NCBI RefSeq assembly: GCF_900112775.1
Contig: NZ_FOYZ01000001.1
Span: forward strand, 310,001-374,000
DNA from: Anaeromicropila populeti
GTDB lineage: Bacteria > Bacillota > Clostridia > Lachnospirales > Lachnospiraceae
Direction of reading: 5' to 3'
Length of the DNA stretch: 64,000 nucleotides
Numbering within the stretch: position 1 is the stretch's first letter; every line of letters begins with the position of its first letter. The position numbers and the translations under genes were made by a program. Shown here in pieces: positions 1 through 8,020 of the stretch. Under the pieces are notes generated by a model, which had not been told where the DNA came from, ran no database searches, and saw only the letters and a list, made by a program, of their open reading frames with translations.

Positions 1-293
1 GTTTTATTTTTATACCAATTTAAGATTTGGAGCATAACTACATAAGCCTTTCCGATAACCGAAGAACTTTCTGAAATTTATCATGTTACTTACCACGAAG
101 GAGCTTTTCGAAATGATACACTACATATCTTGGTCTGACGCACTACATAATAATAATTATCAGTGAAAGTGTTATACTCTTGTTCTGAAACTTCCTCAGG
201 TAACATTAAAACACAGTATTAATTCCGCTTGTCTTTGGTGGTTTTACCAGCCTAAACTTCCCAGCGGAATAGAAAAATTTAAGAAGTAGTTTT
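1..293. other. No recognisable gene
   Basis: I see no convincing coding region on either strand. The longest minus-strand reading is a 39-codon stretch beginning near 205, without a ribosome binding site or family resemblance. The stretch adjoins a decayed toxin locus, so it may be more eroded accessory DNA, but nothing in it proves that. Confidence 0.5.
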
Positions 294-345
294 ATAAGAA
301 AAGAGAGGGTTATTAAAGCTTAATTTATACCCTCTCTTTTCTTAT
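294..345. terminator. Bidirectional intrinsic terminator
   Basis: A near-perfect inverted repeat of about 17 bp (ATAAGAAAAGAGAGGGT with ACCCTCTCTTTTCTTAT) surrounds an AT-rich loop. It lies just past the stop codon of the minus-strand gene ending at 384 and can end that transcript; the A/T-rich arms also give a U-rich tail in the other direction. Confidence 0.75.
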
Positions 346-383
346 CAAGTATAACTTGTGCCGGTTCCATTTTAGAAATAACC

Positions 384-1019
384 TTACTCAAATTCACTTA
401 GCTTAATTGTTTTTTCTTCTGTCTCTTTTGTGTCCTTGTCTATGTAATGGATATACAGTTCCGTTTCATTGTTTCTAAATTCACATATATCAATATCCCA
501 TTCATTCAAAATATGTGGAAATGAATATTTTTTTTCTGTATTTTGTTCATATTTTTTTGCTACCACTAACACCGTTTTTATGTTTTCTACTTCTTTGCCT
601 TCCCATCTTACATACGCTACATGATCCTTACCAATAGCTCTTACATTTTGAAACCAATCTGATTTTAGATTTTGCTGATAATCAACAAACTTATCTAAAT
701 ATGTTCCTGTTCCTGCGCCATGGTGAAAATCTACTGCATTATATTGCATTGTCGCAGTAGGCCATACAATTGTTTGTATTTCTTCTGAATATATCAATTC
801 ACCATCTTCATTAAAAGCTTTACATTTATAGTGGTCTTTCTTACTTAGTTTTAATATTTCAAAATATTTTCCTGTTTGAATTACTTCCTGCTTGTTCTTT
901 TCTATATGATTATGTAAGTTCCAAGCAATACAAACAATTCCTATAATACATACAAAGCAAAAAAGAAATATTAAATATTTCTTTTTTTTAAATCCACTAT
1001 TCCTAGTTCTATAATCCAT
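384..1019 (-). CDS. Membrane-anchored hypothetical protein; possible immunity protein
   Basis: 211 residues. A positively charged N-terminus (FKKKKY) is followed by one hydrophobic segment at about residues 14-33, then a hydrophilic domain rich in Lys, Glu and aromatic residues. This predicts a type II anchored protein with its bulk outside the membrane. No family was recognised. A good ribosome binding site (AAAGGGGC) precedes the ATG. The gene lies 54 bases downstream, on the same strand, of a broken RHS toxin gene whose last domain resembles a cell-wall hydrolase. The next gene after a polymorphic toxin usually encodes its immunity protein, and an outward-facing anchored protein would suit a toxin acting in the wall. 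That function is inferred from position and topology only; it could be an unrelated lipid-face protein. Confidence 0.45.
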   Translation of the reverse strand: MDYRTRNSGFKKKKYLIFLFCFVCIIGIVCIAWNLHNHIEKNKQEVIQTGKYFEILKLSKKDHYKCKAFNEDGELIYSEEIQTIVWPTATMQYNAVDFHHGAGTGTYLDKFVDYQQNLKSDWFQNVRAIGKDHVAYVRWEGKEVENIKTVLVVAKKYEQNTEKKYSFPHILNEWDIDICEFRNNETELYIHYIDKDTKETEEKTIKLSEFE

Positions 1020-1073
1020 GTCATTGCCCCTTTAAATAGAATCTGAAATCATTGCGATTTATTCTTGAAATTA

Positions 1074-1817
1074 TTACTTCCTGACTGGTATCCACCCAAC
1101 TAGGCACTGGATTTTGGGTTCCATTGATTTTGGCGAATAAAACATTAAACATCCATTTGTTATATCAGAAACAATTCGATATCCAACTTTTAGGCTGGTC
1201 TCAATTAAAGGTTCATACAATGTACTTGATCCGTTACGGCTATTTAAATAGTTCATGCATTTATTATATTCATTTGTTAAATAAGAGCTAAATTGAGCTG
1301 GTCTGGATATAGTTGAATAAAAACTACCACTGCTAAAATACCCTGTTACAGTCCGATTCACGATTACACTTGCTACCGCTCTTCTTGCCGTTGTATTCTC
1401 CCCAATAGCCTTCACCTGCTACTGTTGCGATTAGATATTTATTATCCATCGGAATATTATTACCACCACTGTTAATGTAGCTGTATACCGTATCCTTTAC
1501 ATATTCAATAATATTAGAATTTTGCATAGCATAATAACCTAATTATCAATATAATACATCGGATTGTTTTCACAATACTGATACATATTTTGGTTATTAT
1601 CAATACATAAGCAATATTCATCTGCATTTAAAAATCGACAAGTTTCTGGGTTATAGTATCGGCTTCCTAAATAGTAAAAACTTGTTTCACTATCGAAATA
1701 ATAACTACGGTAACGGATTGGATTGAGCTGCCCTATTTTCATGTCTCCAGTTATCTGAATTACATTCCCCCAAGCATCATATTGGTATGTACAGACAACA
1801 GAATACAGAAACATCAA
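1074..1817 (-). pseudogene. RHS-repeat toxin remnant with cell-wall-hydrolase-like C-terminal domain (frameshifted)
   Basis: Read on the minus strand, 1817-1539 encodes an RHS-associated core fragment: YDAWGNV, then YYLGSRYYNPETCRFLNAD, then ENNPMYYID. Frame is lost right after YIDN; adding one T near 1542 (GATAATTAGG to GATAATTTAGG) would join it to a following frame starting LGYYAMQNSN. That frame (to about 1400) holds YLIATVAGEGYWG, and a second shift, curable by removing one G from the GGGG run near 1404, leads to ARRAVASVIVNRT and onward to the stop at 1074. The AGEG and AVASVIVNR motifs resemble SleB/CwlJ-type cell wall hydrolases. The N-terminal RHS body is missing. I read this as the tail of a polymorphic toxin that has decayed; sequencing error could explain the frameshifts but not the missing body. 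Confidence 0.75.
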
Positions 1818-1910
1818 AAGACACTCCCCTTGGTATATTCACAATAAAGTTACCCCATTTTATCACATAATACATTTTTATACAATATATCACATAAAAA
1901 ATATGTGAAT

Positions 1911-3089
1911 TTAAAACACACTTGTAACAAGTCCTCTATTTTTCCATTCCATAAATCCAAGATTTTTTGCCGACTGACATATTGGTTCTATTAAACTCAC
2001 CATATTTTCTGTAAATATTTCCTCTGAAATGCCACCAGAATATAGCCGTCTTTTTAAATCTGTATTGTTCAGATTTTTTCTTGTGTATGCATCGAACAGC
2101 TTCTTGATTTCTTTATTACGCTGTGCAATTTGAAGTGCCATGAAATGTTGTCTTGATAACAACTCAATATCATTCTTTTCGCTAGGAACCTGATTACTTT
2201 TACTAATATTAATCTTTGCAAAAGTCGGAGTCAAATTCCACACTTCATCACTTGCAAGATAAGACCACGGAATGAAATGATCCATATGTATTCTGCCTAG
2301 TTCATCAAAATTTTCTCTGTTCAATAACTTACCCGTATATATGTCATTCATTTCATGATATTCTATAACAGCACTCCAGAATTTCATCGCTGCTTTTAAA
2401 TCTCGTTTTTGTGGAGGGTGAATTTTGAATGGGATTCCTGGCACATTCGGATTTCGTCTTTGCAAATATTGTATCAGTTCATTTTGAATCCAGCCACGAA
2501 GAATAGCCTCATTTTTCTGCAAATAACCAATCCAGTTTTCATTCATTCGAATCTGACGTTCCTTTCCTGATAGTTGCTCATAGTAATAAAGCAATCTATC
2601 ATTTTGCCTTGCTTTCTCCTCAATAAAATGAAAATCACGCCATTGTTTTTCTGTCATTTTCCCTAAAAATGGTGCTTGTAATCGGTATGGCACATTCAAA
2701 ACCAATTTTTGCTTCGCTTTTTTAATATTTTCATCTTCACTAGTTATAAGAAACCGTATAACATCCTCTTTCTTTGCGGTCGGCAATAAACCCGATGTGT
2801 TGCGTACCTGATTGATTAAGATTTCCAGTGCATCTGCGGGTCCAAGATTTAAATGGTATTCCATAACCATATACCATGCTTCCGCCACCATTCGATGAAT
2901 CAACTGTTCATAGGTAATAACAAAAGTCCCATCCGAAACGATATCCAAAATCGCTTGAAACCAAAATAATTTGTAACTTTGGTTCTTATCCTTAAATATT
3001 CCAGCCAAGAGATGAATTGGTAAATTATCCAGCTCTGGCAACATACTATTTTTTTCTAATCTATTTTTCTTATAATCAGATTCAGCCAA
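1911..3089 (-). CDS. HNH endonuclease domain protein
   Basis: 392 residues; start is TTG at 3089 preceded by GGGAGGTGAAAA. The N-terminal 230 residues are mostly helical and match no family I recognise. An HNH nuclease motif sits at about residues 268-297: HMDHFIPWS (His268, Asp270, His271), then Asn285 in WNLTP, and Asn294/Lys297 in AKINISK. These are the metal-binding and catalytic positions of HNH enzymes, so the protein probably cuts DNA. There is no methyltransferase, helicase or integrase partner next to it, so assignment to restriction, a mobile element or a defence system is not possible from context. It sits beside the decayed RHS locus in an accessory-looking patch. Confidence 0.75.
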   Translation of the reverse strand: MAESDYKKNRLEKNSMLPELDNLPIHLLAGIFKDKNQSYKLFWFQAILDIVSDGTFVITYEQLIHRMVAEAWYMVMEYHLNLGPADALEILINQVRNTSGLLPTAKKEDVIRFLITSEDENIKKAKQKLVLNVPYRLQAPFLGKMTEKQWRDFHFIEEKARQNDRLLYYYEQLSGKERQIRMNENWIGYLQKNEAILRGWIQNELIQYLQRRNPNVPGIPFKIHPPQKRDLKAAMKFWSAVIEYHEMNDIYTGKLLNRENFDELGRIHMDHFIPWSYLASDEVWNLTPTFAKINISKSNQVPSEKNDIELLSRQHFMALQIAQRNKEIKKLFDAYTRKNLNNTDLKRRLYSGGISEEIFTENMVSLIEPICQSAKNLGFMEWKNRGLVTSVF

Positions 3090-3450
3090 TTTTCACCTCC
3101 CCTTCCTGCTCTTACATGTGAAGAATTCTACTTGTTAAGTTTTCAATTTGCCTAAAGCGTTTTGTTCATCTGTCGCTGTTCAGAAATCCTGTCTTCTATT
3201 TCTTTGATTTAAAGAGCTTTTGTATTGGCAACCCTGGTCATTTCCTCCTTGATTCGATATCTCTATTATATCAGATTTCACGTCATATAGGAAAATTCTT
3301 TTCCAATATGTCAAGTTTATTTGCTGTTTATTATTTCTACATCCCCAATTTTTTAATAGTTCATCCATGACTGCCATTGCAAAATAATTTACCTTTCCGT
3401 TACTTTTCGATGTGAGTTCGTTTAATTTAGCTTTTATTTTCGATATTCAA
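3090..3450. other. Non-coding or degraded stretch
   Basis: The only extended reading is on the minus strand from about 3430 to 3180. In its frame a stop (TGA) is followed by an open stretch with no good start, then MAVMDELLKNW and about 55 more residues. It has no clear ribosome binding site and no recognised family. It could be the tail of a degraded gene; I do not call it as a gene. Confidence 0.4.
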
Positions 3451-3491
3451 AAAGACACCTTTCAAAAAGTCATTTTAGAAAGATGTCCTTT
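3451..3491 (-). terminator. Intrinsic terminator of greA-lysS
   Basis: On the minus strand AAAGGACATCTTTC pairs imperfectly with GAAAGGTGTCTTTTT, ending in a run of T. It lies about 130 bases past the lysS stop. Confidence 0.65.
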
Positions 3492-3619
3492 AAGTGCAAA
3501 TTCTTAAATTAAATTTTATAAGGATGTTTGAAATTATTACGAATTATCTCAAACTATGGTCTGTCAAATTACTGTCATCTAGTGACTTGACATGCTGCAA
3601 CCCTTTGATTTCCCTACCT

Positions 3620-5116
3620 TTACTTCTCCAAGCTCTTCATCGTCGGAAACAGCAACACATCACGAATTGCTGCGGAGTCCGTTAACAGCATTACAAAACG
3701 ATCAATTCCGATTCCAATACCGCCAGTTGGAGGCATACCATATTCCAAAGCACAAAGGAAATCATCATCACAATGATTCGCTTCTTCATCACCAGCAGCA
3801 AAAAGCTCTTCCTGTGCCATAAAACGGCCTCTTTGATCGATTGGATCATTTAACTCTGAAAATGCATTTGCCATTTCACGCTTTGTAATAAACAGCTCAA
3901 AACGCTCTGTAAATTCAGGATTTTCAGGCTTTCTCTTAGCAAGCGGAGAAATGTCTACTGGATGATCCATAATAAACGTTGGCTGTTCTAACTTTTCTTC
4001 ACAGAATTCCTCAAAGAAAAGATTAATAATATCGCCATACTTGTGTCTTTCTTCAAATTCAACATGATGCTCCTTGGCAACCTTTTTCGCTTCTTCAACC
4101 GTTTTAATTTCATTAAAATCAACACCAGCATACTTCTTAACAGCATCAATCATAGTCAGACGCTCGAATGGTTTCGCTAGATCAATCTCTACACCGTCAT
4201 AGCTGATTTGAGATGTACCAAGAACCTTCACTGCTACTGTACGGAATAATTCTTCAACCAAATCCATCATTCCATGATAATCTGTGAATGCCTGGTATAA
4301 CTCCAATAAAGTAAACTCTGGATTATGTCTAACAGAAAGGCCTTCATTTCGGAAAACCCGTCCAATTTCATAAACTCTCTCAAGACCGCCTACAATCAGT
4401 CTCTTCAGATATAATTCAAGGGAAATGCGTAAATTTAAGTCTTCATCTAATGAATTATGATGGGTGGTAAAAGGCTTTGCTGCGGCTCCTCCAGCCATAG
4501 GCACTAACACAGGAGTTTCAACCTCTATAAAATCCTTGCCATCAAGGTAATTCCTTATTTCTCGGATAATTGCGGAACGTTTCATAAACGTATCTCTTAC
4601 TTCTGTGTTTACAATTAAATCGATATATCTCTGTCTGTATCGGACGTCGGTATCCTTTAAACCATGAAATTTTTCTGGAAGGATCTGAAGACTCTTAGTA
4701 AGTAAAACTACCTCGGAAGCATGTATGGAGATTTCTCCTGTTTTTGTCTTAAATACTTCACCCTTAATACCTACAATATCACCTATGTCATATTTCTTAA
4801 AATCTTTATAAGAATCTTCTCCGATAGAATCTCTTGCAACATAACTTTGAATATTTCCATAACGATCGGACAGGTTACAAAAAGATGCTTTTCCCATGAC
4901 ACGTTTTGACATAATACGACCTGCAATGGTAACTTCTTTTCCTTCAAATTCGTCAAACTTTTCTTTTACTTCATTGGAATGAGCGGTAACATCATACTTT
5001 GTAATCTGAAATGGATCTTTTCCATTTTCCTGTAACTCCGTTAACTTCTGATGTCTGACCTTAATTAACTCACTCAGATTCTCTTGTTGGTCCTGTTGAT
5101 TATTCTGTTCTGCCAA
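3620..5116 (-). CDS. lysS: Lysyl-tRNA synthetase, class II
   Basis: 498 residues. It charges tRNA-Lys with lysine in the cytoplasm. The N-terminal OB-fold anticodon-binding domain (about residues 55-165, with [11 protein letters not shown]) is followed by the class II catalytic core: motif 2 around [21 protein letters not shown] and motif 3 [14 protein letters not shown] near the C-terminus. Length fits bacterial LysS. The start is TTG at 5116, chosen because AAGGAG lies at correct spacing and no ATG fits. It follows greA by 29 bases on the same strand, the common greA-lysS arrangement of Clostridia, so the two are very likely co-transcribed and end at the hairpin at 3451-3491. Confidence 0.97.
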   Translation of the reverse strand: MAEQNNQQDQQENLSELIKVRHQKLTELQENGKDPFQITKYDVTAHSNEVKEKFDEFEGKEVTIAGRIMSKRVMGKASFCNLSDRYGNIQSYVARDSIGEDSYKDFKKYDIGDIVGIKGEVFKTKTGEISIHASEVVLLTKSLQILPEKFHGLKDTDVRYRQRYIDLIVNTEVRDTFMKRSAIIREIRNYLDGKDFIEVETPVLVPMAGGAAAKPFTTHHNSLDEDLNLRISLELYLKRLIVGGLERVYEIGRVFRNEGLSVRHNPEFTLLELYQAFTDYHGMMDLVEELFRTVAVKVLGTSQISYDGVEIDLAKPFERLTMIDAVKKYAGVDFNEIKTVEEAKKVAKEHHVEFEERHKYGDIINLFFEEFCEEKLEQPTFIMDHPVDISPLAKRKPENPEFTERFELFITKREMANAFSELNDPIDQRGRFMAQEELFAAGDEEANHCDDDFLCALEYGMPPTGGIGIGIDRFVMLLTDSAAIRDVLLFPTMKSLEK

Positions 5117-5145
5117 AATAATTCTCTCCTTTTCTATATTACTTA

Positions 5146-5628
5146 CTAATTTGAACGCTGTATTTCAAGTATTTTATATTTCAGTGTACCTGCATGAGTC
5201 TCAACTTCTATTACTTCCCCTTGCTGTGCCCCAATCAAAGCAGTTCCTACTGGAGACTCATTGGATATTTTTCCTTTTAAACTGTTTGCTTCTGTTGAAC
5301 CAACAATTTTATATTCTAATTCTTCATTATATTCTAAGTCTAAAATGCGCACCTTACAACCAATATTGATTACATTCAGATCCACATCTTCTTCTACTAC
5401 AACTTCTGCATTTTTTAATATTTTCTCAATTTCTTCTATTCTAGCTTCAATATCACGTTGTTCATCTTTTGCAGCATCGTATTCAGCATTTTCTGACAAG
5501 TCGCCCTGTTCACGGGCTTCTTTAATCTTTTGAGCAACTTCTTTTCTCTTATTTACCTTTAACTCCTGAAGTTCGTTTTCAAGATTCTTCAAACCTTCAT
5601 AGGTTAAAATGTTCTTTTTTTCTGCCAT
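5146..5628 (-). CDS. greA: Transcription elongation factor GreA
   Basis: 160 residues from the ATG at 5628, which has GGAGG ten bases upstream; an upstream in-frame ATG at 5646 lacks a ribosome binding site. The protein enters the RNA polymerase secondary channel and stimulates cleavage of backtracked RNA. The N-terminal coiled coil ([20 protein letters not shown] and onward) carries the acidic tip region [15 protein letters not shown]. The C-terminal FKBP-like domain includes [16 protein letters not shown]. Length matches the family. It heads the greA-lysS pair. Confidence 0.96.
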   Translation of the reverse strand: MAEKKNILTYEGLKNLENELQELKVNKRKEVAQKIKEAREQGDLSENAEYDAAKDEQRDIEARIEEIEKILKNAEVVVEEDVDLNVINIGCKVRILDLEYNEELEYKIVGSTEANSLKGKISNESPVGTALIGAQQGEVIEVETHAGTLKYKILEIQRSN

Positions 5629-5704
5629 ATTTGCCCCAACCTCCAACTTTATTCTCTTCTCTGTATTATATTATCACATTCATAGTATTATATCTCATAC
5701 CGTT

Positions 5705-6661
5705 CTAATTGTCAATGTATACACTTTTGTCTTTCTGCAATACTTTAAGTGTTTTTACACGTATTTTGTAATGTTTAAATAGTTCTTCCATTTCTCCAGG
5801 AGTAATCGAACTATTCTCTTTGTTAATAAACCGATTAATTTTCCAGCAGTCCTTTGTAAGGATTTCCATGACCAGTTCCTTATCTGCCTGCTCTCCCTGA
5901 AATTCAATCTCCAAATCATATGCAATGACCAAATCCTTTCTTCGATTAGCTAAATAGTCCCTCTTTATAGGATGAAATGCTAAATCCATCACAAACGAAT
6001 TTTCAGGAAACATAGAATACAGCTTATACTGCCCAGAGTCCAAAAAAATAACCAGTGTACTGGAAAGTGGCTCTTGAACCGGATACTGGCATAGCTCAAC
6101 TAATAATCCTGTTGTATGATATATAATTTCAATTGCATCCTGAAAATATTCCTCTCTGTCAGTTACAATTGTCAGATAATTCAATTCTGGTACCAGATAT
6201 TGCAGTACAAACTCTATTTTTTTATTGTTTGAATCCACAATAACAACTTTTGTTTCCTTCAAATCAATATTATAATGCTCAATTATTTTTAAAAGGCATG
6301 GTTTGAAAAGCATGTATTGAAAAAACCAGCTTTTGTCCTCATAGTAATCCTTTAATACTCCCCTTAAATCCTTTTCAATATAACAGCTTCCTATGTCAAA
6401 CCTCTCCCACAGCTTTTTCATAAATTTATCAATATACTCTTTTTCTAATTCTTCTAATTCTTCTGCTGTAAACGGAAGCTGTATTACTGTTCCATCCATG
6501 TGATACTGGGTAATAGCCTGAACCCTGACTGGAAACTTGTAATACAGCCCGTTATAATATTTCTTTTTAAAATGTTTTTTATAATATTGGGTAAAAGCTG
6601 TACTTTGCTTATTCTTTATAGGTTGTAAAATGTAAAATTTATTAGATAATGCATCCTTCAT
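5705..6661 (-). CDS. Hypothetical protein
   Basis: About 318 residues, no family recognised. It is rich in Lys, Tyr, Phe and Leu, with no signal peptide or membrane segment, so probably cytoplasmic. The middle (VVIVDSNNKKIEFVLQYL, then YLTIVTDREEYFQDAIE) looks like alternating strands and helices of a Rossmann-type fold, which is only a visual impression. The start is uncertain: the ATG at 6661 and an in-frame GTG at 6670 have no ribosome binding site, whereas an AGGAAGG lies eight bases before an in-frame ATT at about 6694. It follows the gene at 6719-7165 on the same strand and may be co-transcribed with it. Confidence 0.6.
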   Translation of the reverse strand: MKDALSNKFYILQPIKNKQSTAFTQYYKKHFKKKYYNGLYYKFPVRVQAITQYHMDGTVIQLPFTAEELEELEKEYIDKFMKKLWERFDIGSCYIEKDLRGVLKDYYEDKSWFFQYMLFKPCLLKIIEHYNIDLKETKVVIVDSNNKKIEFVLQYLVPELNYLTIVTDREEYFQDAIEIIYHTTGLLVELCQYPVQEPLSSTLVIFLDSGQYKLYSMFPENSFVMDLAFHPIKRDYLANRRKDLVIAYDLEIEFQGEQADKELVMEILTKDCWKINRFINKENSSITPGEMEELFKHYKIRVKTLKVLQKDKSVYIDN

Positions 6662-6718
6662 GTTGTACACCGCAAAGCATAGTTTTCTAATATTGTATTC
6701 CTTCCTGATATTTCTTAT

Positions 6719-7165
6719 TCACATTTTATTATTTTTTCTTTTCGTTTCAGCGTTTTCCAATTCTTCTTTTTTATCAAAAATGATACTTCCTGCATGCATT
6801 GCTGCTCTTTCGTATTGGTTTAATTCTTCTCCGGCTGACCATCGGCTTATATAGTTTAAAATATCTTCCCTGAGACTTTCCGATTGATCTGCTGGAAAAA
6901 TTTCAAAATAAATTTTTTCTTTTCTCCATGCATGATCTTGTTCAATACGGTTCCAACCTCTGCAAAGCTGATTATAAATTTCTATCGAGGGATGAATTTC
7001 ACCCCCTTTTATATAAGTACAAAGCTGAATAAATTCACCATAACTCACGTCTGAAATTGGCTTCCCCTGCTTCATGCGTTCTTCTACTATAGCTGCCCTG
7101 TCTTGCGTTAACAAACCATCAAAAGATATAAAATTAACCAGTTTATAGTCTACCTTAACTGCCAT
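6719..7165 (-). CDS. Hypothetical protein
   Basis: 148 residues, ATG with AAGGGGG upstream. No family recognised. The sequence is soluble, with a helical, acidic middle and a lysine-rich C-terminus (KRKNNKM). It is followed on the same strand by another unknown gene, suggesting a two-gene transcript. Nothing in the sequence shows its role. Confidence 0.6.
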   Translation of the reverse strand: MAVKVDYKLVNFISFDGLLTQDRAAIVEERMKQGKPISDVSYGEFIQLCTYIKGGEIHPSIEIYNQLCRGWNRIEQDHAWRKEKIYFEIFPADQSESLREDILNYISRWSAGEELNQYERAAMHAGSIIFDKKEELENAETKRKNNKM

Positions 7166-7380
7166 ACGTTATTCCCCCTTTACTATTTTGTCTATGTATG
7201 CATATAAATCGGATATTTATATTATAATGCATTATACCATATTTTACTATAATTTAACATCAGATGTTGTTTTTAAGCACTGTAATGTAAAAATCAACCT
7301 TATATTATATGCAATCTAATTACTTAATATGCTTTTTTTTGAAAAATGTGCATTATTATTTTATTTACTTGCGCTAACTT

Positions 7381-7409
7381 TTGGTTCATGTTACCATATA
7401 TGATATAAT
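7381..7409 (+). promoter_or_regulatory. Putative promoter of the DUF4157 gene
   Basis: TTGGTT and a perfect TATAAT separated by 17 bases, about 35 bases upstream of the ATG at 7446. Confidence 0.5.
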
Positions 7410-7445
7410 ATGTTTTATACATAATAGTATTGAGGTGATAGTTGC

Positions 7446-7934
7446 ATGTATGAATTGTCTACAAAGAAAAGCAAGACATTTTCCCAGAAGCAGTCAGACA
7501 TTTCTTCCTCTGCTGATACCGTTCCTGTTCAAAAAATGAGTTCTCAGCCTTCATTTAAAAAAGCAAATCAGCCCAACGCATTTACTAACCTATTTACAGA
7601 AGAACCCGTCCAGCGAAAAGAAAATCACACCGGGCTTTCTGATGACTTAAAATCAAATGTTGAAAACTTATCTGGGTTCAGTATGGATGACGTCAAAGTC
7701 CACTATAATTCTGATAAACCTTCTTCTTTAAATGCTCTGGCTTATACGCAGGGATCTGAAATTTTTGTTTCTCCTGGTCAGGAACAGCACGTTGCTCACG
7801 AGGCGTGGCATGTAGTTCAGCAAAAACAAGGACGTGTTCAGCCTACAACCAAAATTAATGATGCCAATATCAATGATGATGTATCATTAGAACACGAGGC
7901 TGATTCCATGGGACAAAAAGCTTTACAAAATTAA
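7446..7934 (+). CDS. DUF4157 (eCIS core) domain protein
   Basis: 162 residues; start ATG with GAGGTGAT upstream. Residues 1-60 are low-complexity and Ser/Gln/Lys-rich, probably disordered. Residues 64-160 match the DUF4157 domain: LSDDLKSNVENLSG, FSMDDVKVHYNS, a HEAWHVVQQ motif (His118, Glu119, His122) and a downstream EHEAD (Glu149-Asp153). HExxH plus a later Glu suggests a zinc site. DUF4157 is known from proteins of extracellular contractile injection systems, usually as the front part of longer effector or toxin proteins. Here it stands alone, with no effector domain and no sheath, tube or baseplate genes in the window. It is monocistronic, ending at the hairpin at 7941-7984. Confidence 0.8.
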   Translation: MYELSTKKSKTFSQKQSDISSSADTVPVQKMSSQPSFKKANQPNAFTNLFTEEPVQRKENHTGLSDDLKSNVENLSGFSMDDVKVHYNSDKPSSLNALAYTQGSEIFVSPGQEQHVAHEAWHVVQQKQGRVQPTTKINDANINDDVSLEHEADSMGQKALQN

Positions 7935-7940
7935 CAAAGA

Positions 7941-7984
7941 GGAGGCTCTTCCACAGCTATTTGCTAGCTATGAAAAGAGCCTCC
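7941..7984. terminator. Bidirectional terminator between converging genes
   Basis: GGAGGCTCTT and AAGAGCCTCC form a 10-bp stem around a loop; T-rich sequence follows on the plus strand. It separates the DUF4157 gene from the converging pyruvate:ferredoxin oxidoreductase gene. Confidence 0.75.
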
Positions 7985-8020
7985 TTCATTTTCATTCATG
8001 CATGTTTGAAATAATTTTTA

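Noticed and set aside
3180-3377. Minus-strand frame of 65 codons
   Set aside because: No start signal and no family; kept only as a note of possible remnant DNA.
3494-3822. Two short plus-strand frames at the end of lysS
   Set aside because: They overlap the lysS 3' end or its terminator and lack start signals.
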